A DNA stretch of 64,000 bases from Arthrobacter antioxidans (GCF_023100725.1 NZ_CP095501.1:2542001-2606000); one strand, 5' to 3'; shown: positions 1 to 9,342, numbered from the stretch's first letter. Notes: generated by a model from the letters alone, not told the origin. Made by a program: numbers and translations.

Positions 1-231
<231 letters not shown>

Positions 232-306
232 TTAAGGCTACCCGACGGAAGCCGAGGCCCTTCCAACCGGAGGGGCGGTCCGACACCGACCGCCCCCACC
301 ACCGGC

Positions 307-2358
307 CTACAGACGGACGGTCTCGTCGAAGCGCTGGGTGAAGATCGGCAGCATGGTCCTGAGGTAGGTGGCGCTGACGTGGTTGTCGTCGATGTACACG
401 AAGACGTTGCCCACCACGGCCGGGCACACCTCGTCCCGGCACAGGTAGTCGGTGAAGTCCAGGAAGGCGATGTTCGGGGCCTGTTCGAGCAGTTCGGCGA
501 CCGGCGGCTGATCGGTGAGGGTCTCAGCGCGGGGAGGGTTGCACTCCGGGCTTTCCGCACCCTGCGTCTCGACGCAGAGCACCCGACTCGTCCCGAAGCG
601 CGGATTGTCGCGGACGGCCGCCACCTGGATGCCGCTGTCGTCGAGCATCCGTGCCGTCCGGGCGAACCCGGCCGGCAGGAGGTCCTGCGGATCATCGCTC
701 CGGGCCACCGTTCCGACCGTGTAGACGAGGTCGGGCGCCTGCTTCAGCACGTAATCGGTCACCGCCGCGTTCCACTGCTCGCACTCCGGTGTGCGTCCCT
801 CCGGACCCGACCCGTACTTGCATCCTCCCAGCAGGACGAACGTCAGCTTCCAGCCCCTCTCCTGCGCCATCGCGGCCAGCGGGACCGACCACTGCTGGGA
901 ATGCGAATCGCCCACGACGATGATGTCCCGCACGGGCGTGGAGGGAGGATCGATGACGTAGCACTCACTCCGGATCAGTTCGTCCTCGGGTTCGTCGTCC
1001 CCGGCACACACCCTGTCGAGCTGGAAGTACTCCTTGCCCATCTCGGTGGTCGCGGGGATCAGTGGGACCCCCTCGGGAGCGGACAGGTCGAGGAGCGGGT
1101 CCAGCACCAGCGCGCCGGGATTGTTCGTGTCGGCGTTCGCGGCGACGTCCCGGGCCTGCTGGGTGATGAGGTGCTGCCAGCCGGCCAGGGGTGCGGCGAC
1201 CAGCGCCACGCTGACGGCCAGGACCACCACGGCACGACGCCGCCGCCTGTCCGCCCACGCCAGTGCCCGCATGGGCCGCTCGACGAAGCGCATCGTCAGG
1301 TACGCGAGTACGAGCGACACGGCGATGACGATGAAGCCGCCCAGGACACCTGGCGAGGGCCGGTCCTGCCAGATGAGGGCCAGCACCAGGACCGGCCAGT
1401 GCCACAGGTACAGGGCGTAGGACAGGTCGCCGACGCGGACCAGGGGCTTGGCGGACAGGAAGCGGTCAGCGCCGATGGCGCTGCCGGTCTGGCCTGCGAC
1501 GATCACCAGCGCTGCGGCCAGCAGCGGCCACAGCGCGACATATCCGGGGAACTGGCCCTGGACATCGAGGATGAAGCCGCCGCTGAGCATCGCGACGACA
1601 CCCACCCAGCCGGCGAGGATGCGCAGTACGAGCGGCAGCCGGATGAACGGCAGGGCCAGGGCCAGCAGGGCGCCGAGTGCGAACTCCCACAGGCGTGCAC
1701 GGGTGTCGAAGTAGGCGTAGGCCTGGTTCGTGTACGTCTCCCAGATCGAGAACCCGAGCGAGGCGACGAACACGACGCCGAACACGAGCAGGACCACGCC
1801 ACGCACCCTGAGCCGGAACCTGCGGGCCAGCAGCGCACTGGCGAGGAACAGCAGGGGCCACAGGATGAACACCTGGCCCTGGACCGAGAGGGACCAGAAG
1901 TGCTGGAGGGGACTCGCGAGGCTGTGGTCGTCCGCGTAGTAGTCGACCGCGTTCGAGGCCAGAACCCAGTTCTGCACGTAGAACAGGGACGCCCAGGACT
2001 GCTCGATGATGTCGGGCCACCGCGATGGCGGGACCAGGACGTAGCTCGCCCCGAGGACACCGACGATGACGACGACGACCGCGGGCAGCAGCCGCTTGAA
2101 CTGGTGCAGCCAGTGCCGTGCAAGGTCGAGCGGCTTCCCGCCCTCGACCTTGCGCAGGAAGGACAGGGACAGCAGGAACGCGGAGATCAGCAGGAAGACG
2201 TCGACACCGCCTGAGACCCGGCCGAACCAGACGTGGTAGGTCACCACCATCAGCACGGCGAGCGCCCGAAGGCCCTGCACCTCGGGACGGAACCCACGGT
2301 CGGAGCCGCCGGCCGCACCCCGGGGAGCAGCGGTCGGACTTGCTTCAGCGACGGCCAT
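307..2358 (-). CDS. Membrane O-acyltransferase with C-terminal SGNH domain
   Basis: This is an OafA/acyltransferase-3 type protein of about 683 residues. The N-terminal half carries around ten hydrophobic segments, beginning with the RALAVLMVVTYH motif near residue 30 whose histidine is characteristic of the family. The C-terminal third is a soluble SGNH esterase-like domain with GDSHS near residue 470 and a late DDNH block close to the end. Such fusions move acetyl or other acyl groups onto cell-surface glycans across the membrane. Start: the ATG at 2358 is preferred because GAGAAG lies seven bases before it, whereas the in-frame ATG at 2364 has almost no spacing. A TACAAT -10 element sits at 2389-2394. 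It lies just upstream of glf on the same strand, so a glycan-decoration role is inferred. The acceptor is unknown. Confidence 0.88.
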   Translation of the reverse strand: MAVAEASPTAAPRGAAGGSDRGFRPEVQGLRALAVLMVVTYHVWFGRVSGGVDVFLLISAFLLSLSFLRKVEGGKPLDLARHWLHQFKRLLPAVVVVIVGVLGASYVLVPPSRWPDIIEQSWASLFYVQNWVLASNAVDYYADDHSLASPLQHFWSLSVQGQVFILWPLLFLASALLARRFRLRVRGVVLLVFGVVFVASLGFSIWETYTNQAYAYFDTRARLWEFALGALLALALPFIRLPLVLRILAGWVGVVAMLSGGFILDVQGQFPGYVALWPLLAAALVIVAGQTGSAIGADRFLSAKPLVRVGDLSYALYLWHWPVLVLALIWQDRPSPGVLGGFIVIAVSLVLAYLTMRFVERPMRALAWADRRRRRAVVVLAVSVALVAAPLAGWQHLITQQARDVAANADTNNPGALVLDPLLDLSAPEGVPLIPATTEMGKEYFQLDRVCAGDDEPEDELIRSECYVIDPPSTPVRDIIVVGDSHSQQWSVPLAAMAQERGWKLTFVLLGGCKYGSGPEGRTPECEQWNAAVTDYVLKQAPDLVYTVGTVARSDDPQDLLPAGFARTARMLDDSGIQVAAVRDNPRFGTSRVLCVETQGAESPECNPPRAETLTDQPPVAELLEQAPNIAFLDFTDYLCRDEVCPAVVGNVFVYIDDNHVSATYLRTMLPIFTQRFDETVRL

Positions 2359-2388
2359 GGGCATTCTTCTCGGTAGACACGATGATCG

Positions 2389-2394
2389 ATTGTA
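2389..2394 (-). promoter_or_regulatory. -10 element for the acyltransferase gene
   Basis: The minus strand reads TACAAT here, about 30 bases before the chosen ATG. No convincing -35 hexamer is visible at 16-19 bases. The predicted leader is about 24 bases and contains the GAGAAG ribosome site. Confidence 0.45.
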
Positions 2395-2419
2395 CCGGGG
2401 CGACCTCCACGGCCGGATC

Positions 2420-2456
2420 GGTCGCGGAGGTGGGTCGCGGAGGGTGGGTCGCGGAG
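2420..2456. repeat. Three imperfect tandem copies of GGTCGCGGAG
   Basis: The 10-mer GGTCGCGGAG starts at 2420, 2433 and 2447, with GTG/GGTG spacers (13- and 14-base periods). The copies lie in the 216-bp divergent gap between the acyltransferase and the FHA/FtsK gene. Function unknown. They could be an operator or just a slipped repeat. Confidence 0.6.
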
Positions 2457-2491
2457 TGGGGTGCCCCGCCCCCGGCCTGCGGCAGGCGTGG

Positions 2492-2500
2492 TTGTCCACA
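2492..2500 (+). promoter_or_regulatory. Isolated DnaA-box-like 9-mer
   Basis: The 9-mer TTGTCCACA matches the preferred DnaA box reported for high-GC actinobacteria. A single box is not an origin. It could be a DnaA titration or regulatory site in the divergent promoter region. Confidence 0.4.
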
Positions 2501-2538
2501 TCCCGGGGGTGCCGATCAGGACCCGCCCCCTCCCGCCC

Positions 2539-2544
2539 TAGCAT
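2539..2544 (+). promoter_or_regulatory. Possible -10 element for the FHA/FtsK gene
   Basis: TAGCAT lies 30 bases before the ATG at 2575. It would give a short leader that still contains AGGAGG at 2562-2567. No clear -35 box is present. Confidence 0.35.
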
Positions 2545-2574
2545 CGGGACGAGTCACCGTCCAGGAGGTTCCCG

Positions 2575-5500
2575 ATGAATCTGCATGTCACTCTCGCCGG
2601 TGCTCCCCCGACGGCCTTCGCACCGCGGGAGATCGTCGTCGACACCGACGTCCTCCGCACCGGCGCGGCACTGGCGGACCGGCTCACGGCGGGCGGGTAC
2701 CCGGGGCCCTTCACCGTGGACGGACGACCGCTCGCCACCCTCCTTCCCCACTCCGACGACCTCACGCATGGCGCCGTCATCGTGTGCGGAACGCCGCCGG
2801 GTCCCTCCACCCCTGCATCACTCCCCCACCTCGCGTTCGTCGTCCACACGGGCCCCGATGCCGGACAGGTGATCCCCCTGACGCGGGGCAGCTACGTCAT
2901 CGGACGCGCGGGGGCCGACATCGCCATCGCCGACCCTGCCCTCTCCCGGCATCACGCCCTGCTCACGGTGACGGAGGACTCCGTCCTCCTCGAGGACCTC
3001 GGGTCGGTGAACGGGACCTTCGTCGGGGAGGCGGGGATCACGACGGCGGAGATCACCAGCGCTGCGGACCTGCGGATCGGAGGGAGCCGGTGCGGTATCC
3101 GACTGATCGACGATCCGGGATGGACGCCAGGAGACCCCCGGGACGTCCTCGAGCCCCTGTCCATCGGTGCGGAGCTGCCGGGCAGGCCGTCGCGCATCCT
3201 CGTCGTGTCGGCATTCCTGCCCCTCGTGCTCGGGATCGTCCTCGCTCTGACCACCGGCCTGTGGTTCTTCCTCGCGTTCAGTGCGCTCTCCGCCGTGACC
3301 GGACTCGTACCGCTGACGACGTATCGCCGGAAAGCAGCCGTCTTCGCCGACGAGGTGCGCGACGCCGCCGGTCGGGACCGCGCCAGGCGCCGGAGTGCGG
3401 CGCCCGATCCCGGACAGACGGGGCTCGAGGCTGTCCGTGCATCCCGCCACCCGCCGTCGGAGGCGGCCCGGGCCGCGAGGCCGGAAGCGGACCTGGTCCT
3501 GCTGCGGCTCGGCAGGGCGGACCAACCGGCCAATCTCACGGCCGCGCGGGCCGCTTCCGCATTCGGGCCCCCGACGCTGGACGCCGTCCCGCTCCTCCTT
3601 CCCTGTTCTCGGGCCGCGGACACCGGCGACGCGTCCCGCGCCGGCTCGTTCACGATCACCGGTGACGGCGAGGAAGTGCAGGGCGTCCTGCGGGCGCTCC
3701 TGCTCCAGGCGGCCCACCCGCGGTCGGGAGCCCCGACCGTCGTGTGCTGGGGACCGGCCCGGGACCTCCCGCACCACGCACGCTTCCTGCCGAACGTGCA
3801 CCTCACGCATGACCGGGGAGCCCTCGCCTCGCTCGCAGCACAGGCCGCGCTGCTGCTGGTCTTCCAGCTCTCCGGGGACCTGCCCGGGTTCGCCGGCGAG
3901 GCGAAGGCCTTCGTCATCCGCGTCGCCGCCGGACCACGACCAGACCGGGCCGTCCCCGGGCGCGGGGCGGGCCCCGGAGCATCGGGGATGACGCTGACGG
4001 CGGGGACCGCCCGGGCCCGCATGGATGGCCACGACTACGAGGTCCTTCCGGACCGGGTCTCGGCCCGGACCTTCGAGCGGACGGCCCGGGCGCTCGCCCG
4101 GGCGGCGGCGCTCGACCCTGCCTCGGCGGCCGACGACCGGAGGACCCGGCCCTCCGCGGCTCCGGCCCTGCCGGAGTCCGCCTCCCTCTGGTCGGAGGAT
4201 CTGATGCCGGCGACGCTCGCACCAGCGGTCACCCACCGGTGGTCAACGTCCGGCGGCGAGCACGCCACCGCCCACGTGGGCCGGTCCGGGGAGGGCCCGC
4301 TGTCGATCGATCTCGTGAAGGACGGCCCGCACCTCCTGGTCGCCGGCACCACCGGTTCGGGGAAGTCCGAGTTCCTGAGGACCCTCGTGCTCGGACTCGC
4401 CCTCGATCAGCCACCCGAGCACCTCACGCTGCTCCTGATCGACTACAAGGGCGGTTCCGGCCTCGGTCCGCTGGCGGCCCTGCCGCACTGTGTCGGCAGT
4501 CTCACCGATCTGTCGGCCGAATCGACGGGCCGGGCCCTGACGTCGCTCCGGGCGGAGCTGCGCCGCCGGGAACACCTGTGCTCCGCGTACAGCGCGCACG
4601 ACCTGGACGAACTCCGCCGCGCCGCGCCGGAGGACTGCCCCCCGCGACTGGTGATCGTGATCGACGAGTTCAGGATGCTGAGCGACGACGTTCCCACCGC
4701 GATCCCGGACCTGATGAGGATCGCCTCGCTCGGCCGGTCACTCGGAGTGCACCTGGTCCTGGCGACCCAGCGGGCGCAGGGCGCGGTGACCCCGGACCTG
4801 AGGGCGAACATCACCGCGACGGTGCTCCTCAGGGTCCAGACCCCGATGGAGTCGCAGGACCTTCTCGGGACATCGGCGGCCGCCGGCCTGCCCCTGCACG
4901 CCCCGGGCCGGGCCTTCCTGCGCCGCGGATCCGAGGCGCCGATCGCCTTCCAGGTCGCGTCCTCGTCGGCGGTACCCGCCGCGGACCGCAGTGCGGGCTG
5001 GCAGGACCTCGCCGCACACGTCGCTGGCGCATCGGCCGGTGCTGCCCGGGCGGACGTGCCCGACCCCGACGGAGCAGCCCCGCACCGGCGGCAGTGCGCC
5101 GTGCTCGGACAGGCGGTCGATGCCCTGCGATCCGCGGCCGGCGGGTCCTCCGCGCCGCGGCCACGCCGACCCGTCCTGCCGCCCCTGCCGGCCGTGCTCA
5201 CCTCGCGGGCATGCGAAGACTTCCCTCCCGTGATGGCGGAGGGCAGCACCCCCGGTGCCCGCCCTGGACGCGGGGGTGTGCCCCTCGGCGTCGCGGACTT
5301 CCCGGACCGCCAGGAACAGCGGCTCCTGCTCTGGCGACCCGAGGACCACTCCCACCTCGCCGTCCTCGGGCTCCCCGGCAGCGGCGCGACCCAGGCCATC
5401 GCGGCGGTCGCCTCGCGCCTGCCCGCCGTCGATCCCGACGTCCACCTGTATCTCCTCGACGGTGACGGCGGCCTGACCGGCTGCTCGACGGGCCCACAGG

Positions 5501-6705
5501 TGGGTGCCTATGTCCGATCGGACGAGACGAAACGCGCCGGCCGGGTCCTCGAGAGACTGGTGGGTCTCGCGGGCGGGCCCCCCGAGGACCAGCCGAGGAT
5601 CGTCCTCCTGGTCACCGGATGGGGACGGTGGAGCAGCCAGTTCCGCCAGGGCCGCTTCGCCCGCGCGGAGGAGGACCTGCAGTCGCTCGTGCGGGACGGC
5701 GCTGCGCGCGGGGTCACGGTCTGCATCGGTGGGGACCGGGAGTTGACCACGGCCCGGTTCTTCGCCCTCCTCCCGAACCGCGCCTACGTCCCGCTGGGCG
5801 CCCAGCCGGAGACGACGATGACCTGGCCGAAGATGCCGCCCATGGATGCTGTCGCGGGCCGAGGCTTCGCCCAGGGCCGCATCACCGGGATCTGGGGTGA
5901 CGGCACCTGCCAGCTCGTGCAGGAGGTTGCCCGCCCCGGCCCACTCCTGATACCCCCGGCCCGGGCGCCGTTCCCGGTCCATCCGCTGCCGTCCACCGTG
6001 GACGCCGCCCGGCTCCATCGGCGACCCGTGGCGGAGTCGCGGCGGGGATCGATCGATCTCCCCGTAGGGCTGTGCGGGGACGACCTCGATCCGTATGCGA
6101 TCAGCCTCCGGCCCGGCGAGGTCTTCCTCGTGCTGGGCCACCCGACGGCAGGACGCACCACGGTGATCCGGGTGCTCAGGGATTCGGCATCCCGGCTCAG
6201 GCCGCGTCCTGCCGTCTTCGCGCCACCGGACGGCGGCGCCGACGCCGAGTCGCTGAGCTACTGGCGGGATCTCGCCGGGCGCGGCGTCGGCCCGTCGGCG
6301 CGGGACTGCCTCCTGCTCGTCGATGATGCGGACCATCTTCCCGCCGACGTGCACCAGGCGCTCGCAGGGCTTCTCGCGCAGGGTGCCGCCGCGGTGCTCA
6401 CCGCCACGCCGGGTCCGTCCCTGATGGCGCGGGTCCCCCTGGCCGTCCACGTCCGCGGACTGGGACGCGGCCTCGTGCTGTCCCCGAGGTCACCGGCCGA
6501 CGGCGACGTCCTCGGGGTGCGCCTCGAGCCGGAAGGCTCCCCCACCCCGGGCCGCGGGTTCGCCTGCGACCCGTCGGGCATCGTTGAGGTCCAGCTGGCG
6601 CGGGTGCAGGAGTGTCAGGACGGGGAGGAACCGCCGGGGGCAGCGCGGGGCCGGCCCGCACCGCGATCTACAGCGTTCGTCCCGGCCCCGCCGCCCGGGT
6701 GGTGA
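2575..6705 (+). CDS. FHA-FtsK/SpoIIIE multidomain ATPase, EssC/EccC-like
   Basis: A 1376-residue protein with EssC-type architecture. An FHA domain spans about residues 83-175 (GSYVIGRAGADI, LSRHH, GSVNGTFV), followed by two membrane segments at about 205-248 and then three P-loop modules. Module 1 has an intact Walker A (GTTGSGKSE, about 590) and Walker B (LVIVIDEF, about 692). In module 2 the loop is GLPGSGATQ (about 928) and in module 3 GHPTAGRTT (about 1183), so the catalytic lysine is missing from both. In EccC/EssC proteins only the first ATPase is thought to turn over, so this pattern fits a type VII secretion motor. No WXG100, EccB/D/E or mycosin gene lies within the window, making it an orphan here. 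AGGAGG precedes the ATG. The 3' end overlaps the convergent membrane-protein gene by 38 bases. Confidence 0.88.
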   Translation: MNLHVTLAGAPPTAFAPREIVVDTDVLRTGAALADRLTAGGYPGPFTVDGRPLATLLPHSDDLTHGAVIVCGTPPGPSTPASLPHLAFVVHTGPDAGQVIPLTRGSYVIGRAGADIAIADPALSRHHALLTVTEDSVLLEDLGSVNGTFVGEAGITTAEITSAADLRIGGSRCGIRLIDDPGWTPGDPRDVLEPLSIGAELPGRPSRILVVSAFLPLVLGIVLALTTGLWFFLAFSALSAVTGLVPLTTYRRKAAVFADEVRDAAGRDRARRRSAAPDPGQTGLEAVRASRHPPSEAARAARPEADLVLLRLGRADQPANLTAARAASAFGPPTLDAVPLLLPCSRAADTGDASRAGSFTITGDGEEVQGVLRALLLQAAHPRSGAPTVVCWGPARDLPHHARFLPNVHLTHDRGALASLAAQAALLLVFQLSGDLPGFAGEAKAFVIRVAAGPRPDRAVPGRGAGPGASGMTLTAGTARARMDGHDYEVLPDRVSARTFERTARALARAAALDPASAADDRRTRPSAAPALPESASLWSEDLMPATLAPAVTHRWSTSGGEHATAHVGRSGEGPLSIDLVKDGPHLLVAGTTGSGKSEFLRTLVLGLALDQPPEHLTLLLIDYKGGSGLGPLAALPHCVGSLTDLSAESTGRALTSLRAELRRREHLCSAYSAHDLDELRRAAPEDCPPRLVIVIDEFRMLSDDVPTAIPDLMRIASLGRSLGVHLVLATQRAQGAVTPDLRANITATVLLRVQTPMESQDLLGTSAAAGLPLHAPGRAFLRRGSEAPIAFQVASSSAVPAADRSAGWQDLAAHVAGASAGAARADVPDPDGAAPHRRQCAVLGQAVDALRSAAGGSSAPRPRRPVLPPLPAVLTSRACEDFPPVMAEGSTPGARPGRGGVPLGVADFPDRQEQRLLLWRPEDHSHLAVLGLPGSGATQAIAAVASRLPAVDPDVHLYLLDGDGGLTGCSTGPQVGAYVRSDETKRAGRVLERLVGLAGGPPEDQPRIVLLVTGWGRWSSQFRQGRFARAEEDLQSLVRDGAARGVTVCIGGDRELTTARFFALLPNRAYVPLGAQPETTMTWPKMPPMDAVAGRGFAQGRITGIWGDGTCQLVQEVARPGPLLIPPARAPFPVHPLPSTVDAARLHRRPVAESRRGSIDLPVGLCGDDLDPYAISLRPGEVFLVLGHPTAGRTTVIRVLRDSASRLRPRPAVFAPPDGGADAESLSYWRDLAGRGVGPSARDCLLLVDDADHLPADVHQALAGLLAQGAAAVLTATPGPSLMARVPLAVHVRGLGRGLVLSPRSPADGDVLGVRLEPEGSPTPGRGFACDPSGIVEVQLARVQECQDGEEPPGAARGRPAPRSTAFVPAPPPGW

Positions 6706-7090
6706 AGTCGATGACGGGCTTCGAGAAGAGGGTGAGGATCACCGCTGCGGCCGGGGCGATGAGCAGGAGGCCGATGAGCGGATTCCCGGCCGTGAAGAAC
6801 GGGAATGCCAGGATCACCAGGAACAGCTGGACGACGAGGGACGGCGATCGCGGCCAGCGGAAGCCGGCCACGAGTTTCCCCGCCATGGCCACCAGGCTCG
6901 CGGCGACCAGCAGGAGCAGGACGGTCATGAAGACCGATCCTCCGACGGAGATCGGGTCCCGTCCGAAGATCGAGAGGAGGAACCCGATGGACAGGGCGAG
7001 GAGGGCGATCGCCTCGAGCACCAGGACCACGGCGATCAGGACGACGCCGGGCGGTCGGGTTGCCCGCTGCGGGGCCGGATCGGTGGACAC
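6668..7090 (-). CDS. Small membrane protein, function unknown
   Basis: A 140-residue protein with four predicted membrane helices. They start at about residues 14, 48, 83 and 104 and are rich in Leu, Val and Ala, with few charged residues between them. I do not recognise a family with certainty. Similar small actinobacterial integral membrane proteins are common. The start is GTG at 7090, preceded exactly six bases upstream by TAGGGT, which predicts a leaderless transcript. The gene converges on the EssC-like gene and overlaps its last 38 bases, so the two mRNAs are antisense at their 3' ends. Function cannot be assigned. Confidence 0.75.
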   Translation of the reverse strand: MSTDPAPQRATRPPGVVLIAVVLVLEAIALLALSIGFLLSIFGRDPISVGGSVFMTVLLLLVAASLVAMAGKLVAGFRWPRSPSLVVQLFLVILAFPFFTAGNPLIGLLLIAPAAAVILTLFSKPVIDFTTRAAGPGRTL

Positions 7091-7096
7091 CCTCGA

Positions 7097-7102
7097 ACCC
7101 TA
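7097..7102 (-). promoter_or_regulatory. -10 element giving a leaderless start at 7090
   Basis: The minus strand reads TAGGGT, then six bases, then GTG. Transcription would begin at or next to the start codon. Confidence 0.5.
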
Positions 7103-7251
7103 CCGGACCGGCTGCTGACCGCTCGATGTCCGCCGATCAGGTCCATAGCAGGCATCGCTGTGACAAACCACTCATCCGTCGGACCAATTAGAGCGGTCAA
7201 GCCCTTGTTTACCTGTTGGTTACGTGACAGCGTTAACTCAGTTGAAACCCG

Positions 7252-7301
7252 GGGGCCGAAATCGGCCCCTTTACTATGAGCCCCCTCGTGAATGTTTTCA
7301 C
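7252..7301 (+). promoter_or_regulatory. whiB1 promoter region with two dyads
   Basis: A TACTAT -10 element lies at 7272-7277. Just upstream, 7252-7269 is a near-continuous inverted repeat (GGGGCCGA / TCGGCCCC). Just downstream, over the expected transcription start, is the perfect dyad GTGAA-TGTT-TTCAC at 7288-7301. The arrangement suggests operators on both sides of the -10. Binding proteins are not known from the sequence. CRP-family sites contain GTGA/TCAC half-sites but usually with a longer spacer. Confidence 0.5.
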
Positions 7302-7341
7302 AAACACACGATGCGTGAGGCTGAAGGAGAATGTGATCACC

Positions 7342-7590
7342 ATGGATTGGCGTAGTCGCGCGGCCTGTCTGGACAAGGACCCGGAGCTGTTCTTCCCGGT
7401 CGGGAACACCGGACCGGCGCTCCTTCAGATCGAGGAAGCGAAAAGCGTCTGCCGCCGCTGTCCGGTGCAGGACACCTGCCTGCAGTGGGCGATCGAGTCC
7501 GGGCAGGATGCCGGAGTCTGGGGCGGATTGAGTGAGGACGAGCGCCGTGCGCTCAAGCGCCGGGCCGCCAGGGCCCGTCGCGCCTCGTAA
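7342..7590 (+). CDS. whiB1: WhiB1-type iron-sulfur transcription regulator
   Basis: An 82-residue Wbl protein that binds a [4Fe-4S] cluster and, in mycobacteria, partners the primary sigma factor. The four cluster cysteines are C9, C37, C40 and C46, the same positions as in mycobacterial WhiB1. The C-terminal GVWGG turn and basic KRRAARARR tail are intact. The start MDWR matches the family. AAGGAG lies 12 bases upstream of this ATG. An in-frame GTG at 7333 is only three bases from it, so the family length decides the start. The leader is long and contains two inverted repeats (7252-7301). A strong hairpin terminator follows at 7658-7690. It stands alone on the plus strand. Confidence 0.95.
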   Translation: MDWRSRAACLDKDPELFFPVGNTGPALLQIEEAKSVCRRCPVQDTCLQWAIESGQDAGVWGGLSEDERRALKRRAARARRAS

Positions 7591-7657
7591 GGGGCTCCGG
7601 GCCGGGGAATCGGTCCGGTGCTGACGGGGCCCTGCAAGGCGCAGGGTCCGGTCGATC

Positions 7658-7690
7658 GACGAAGGGCCGCCCGGTGGGCGGCCCTTCGTC
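7658..7690. terminator. Hairpin terminator between whiB1 and the sensor kinase gene
   Basis: A perfect 15-bp stem (7658-7672 with 7676-7690) closes a 3-base loop. It lies between convergent genes, so it can serve both strands. There is no strong U tract. Confidence 0.75.
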
Positions 7691-7745
7691 GTCGGAGCCG
7701 CCGTCCGGACTCCGCCGGTGGGACGACCGCCCCGAACCGTTCCGC

Positions 7746-9224
7746 CTAGAAGCTCTGGTTGAGGCGCAGTCCCAGCTCGAGGGTGACCGACGTGCCGCCA
7801 CCGGGACGTGTGCTCCACGCGATCGTCCCGTCGAGCTCGCTGGTGACCAGCGTCCTGACGATCTGGAGGCCCAGGCCTTCAGCGTGTCCGCCGACCGGCA
7901 GGCCGACGCCGTCGTCCTCGACCGTGACGCAGAGGATCTCCTCGCCGTCGTCCTCCGTCCGCCGGTTCGCCCTGAGCCACACGGTCCCGGCGCGGCCGGA
8001 CAGACCGTGCTCGACGGCGTTGGTCACGAGCTCGTTGATCACCAGGGCCAGCGGTGTCGCGAGGTCGCTCGGAAGCTCCCCGAAGTCCCCGCTGCGTTCG
8101 GTCCGGACCGCCTGCGACGGTGACGCCACCTCGGCGGACAGGCGGAACTGGCGGGAGATGAGTTCGTCGAAGTCGACGCTCTGCGCGAGGCCCTGGGACA
8201 GCGTCTCGTGCACCAGCGCGATCGTCGACACACGGCGCATGGCCTGCTCGAGGCCGAGCTTCCCCTCCTCGCTGACCATCCTGCGGGACTGCATCCGCAG
8301 CAGCGCGGCCACGGTCTGCAGGTTGTTCTTCACGCGGTGGTGGATCTCGCGGATGGTCGCGTCCTTCGACACGAGTTCCATCTCGCGGCGCCGGAGCTCG
8401 GAGACGTCCCTGCACAGCACGAGGGCCCCGAAGCGTTCCTTCTCGTCCCGCAGTGGGATGGCCCGCAGGGACAGGCTGACGCCGCGGGACTCGATCTCCG
8501 TGCGCCACGGCATCCTGCCGGTCACCACCAGGGGCAGCGTCTCGTCGACCATGCGGCGGTCCTTCAGCAGGCCCGTGGTGATCTCGGCGAGCGGCCGGCC
8601 CTCGAGGGTCTCCACGTCCCCGAGGCGGCGGAAGGCCGACACCCCGTTGGGGCTCGCGTACTGGACGATGCCGTCGACGTCGAGCCTGATCAGCCCGTCG
8701 CCCACGCGGGGTGCGCCGCGGCGGGACCCGGTCGGGGTCGCGAAGTCGGGCCACAGCCCGAGCGTGCCCATGCGCAGGAGATCGTAGGCGCACTGGCGGT
8801 AGGTCAGTTCGAGCCGGGACGGCATCCTCGAACTGGACAGGTCCATGTGGGTCGTCACGACGGCGAGGGTGCGGCCGTTCCGCACCATGGGGACGGCCTC
8901 GACCCGCATCGCCATCTCGGTGGTCCAGTTGGTCTCGCCGGAACGCTCGATCTTCTGGGACGCCCAGGCGACGTCGACGAGCGGCTGGAGGTCCGCCCGG
9001 ATCCGCTCGCCCACGAAGTCGCTGTGGAAGACGGTGTGCGACGTCGACGGCCGGGCATGCGCCAGCGCGACGTACCCGCCCCCCTCGAGCGGGAACCACA
9101 GGGCGAGGTCGGCGAAGGCGAGGTCGGCGACCATCTGCCAGTCCCCCACCAGGAGGTGGAGCCACTCCGCGTCGCCGGGCTCGAACCCGGCGAACTCGCG
9201 GATCGGATCAGTGAAGATAGCCAT
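7746..9224 (-). CDS. pdtaS: PdtaS-like cytoplasmic sensor histidine kinase
   Basis: A 492-residue HisKA_2/HWE-type kinase. Residues 1-140 form a GAF-like sensor (GAF_4), about 165-285 a PAS domain, and the phospho-acceptor block IHHRVKNNLQTV lies near residue 300. The ATPase domain follows, with an N box (INELVTNAVEHG), DDGVGLP, and GLGLQIV. No membrane segment or signal peptide is present, so it is soluble. PdtaS works with the ANTAR-type response regulator PdtaR, which acts on RNA. PdtaR is not in this window. GAGAGAC sits before the ATG. It is downstream of the glutamate dehydrogenase on the same strand but separated from it by a good intrinsic terminator, so it is probably transcribed on its own. 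Confidence 0.9.
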   Translation of the reverse strand: MAIFTDPIREFAGFEPGDAEWLHLLVGDWQMVADLAFADLALWFPLEGGGYVALAHARPSTSHTVFHSDFVGERIRADLQPLVDVAWASQKIERSGETNWTTEMAMRVEAVPMVRNGRTLAVVTTHMDLSSSRMPSRLELTYRQCAYDLLRMGTLGLWPDFATPTGSRRGAPRVGDGLIRLDVDGIVQYASPNGVSAFRRLGDVETLEGRPLAEITTGLLKDRRMVDETLPLVVTGRMPWRTEIESRGVSLSLRAIPLRDEKERFGALVLCRDVSELRRREMELVSKDATIREIHHRVKNNLQTVAALLRMQSRRMVSEEGKLGLEQAMRRVSTIALVHETLSQGLAQSVDFDELISRQFRLSAEVASPSQAVRTERSGDFGELPSDLATPLALVINELVTNAVEHGLSGRAGTVWLRANRRTEDDGEEILCVTVEDDGVGLPVGGHAEGLGLQIVRTLVTSELDGTIAWSTRPGGGTSVTLELGLRLNQSF

Positions 9225-9240
9225 GGAGTCTCTCTGTTGC

Positions 9241-9277
9241 GAAAAAACGGCCGGCGGACCGCGGACCGGCGCCGGCC
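9241..9277 (-). terminator. Intrinsic terminator of the glutamate dehydrogenase gene
   Basis: On the minus strand an 8-bp GGCCGGCG/CGCCGGCC stem (9249-9256 with 9270-9277) is followed by GTTTTTTC. The T6 run is rare in this GC-rich sequence and makes the call firm. Confidence 0.8.
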
Positions 9278-9342
9278 CTCCGGCGGGGACGCCGGGATCC
9301 AGTCTGCCACTCCAGGCCCGACACCTCCGCCGGGAGCGGCCG

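Noticed and set aside
7242..7277. TTGAAA and TACTAT as a paired whiB1 promoter
   Set aside because: The spacer is 24 bases, too long. Only the -10 is kept.
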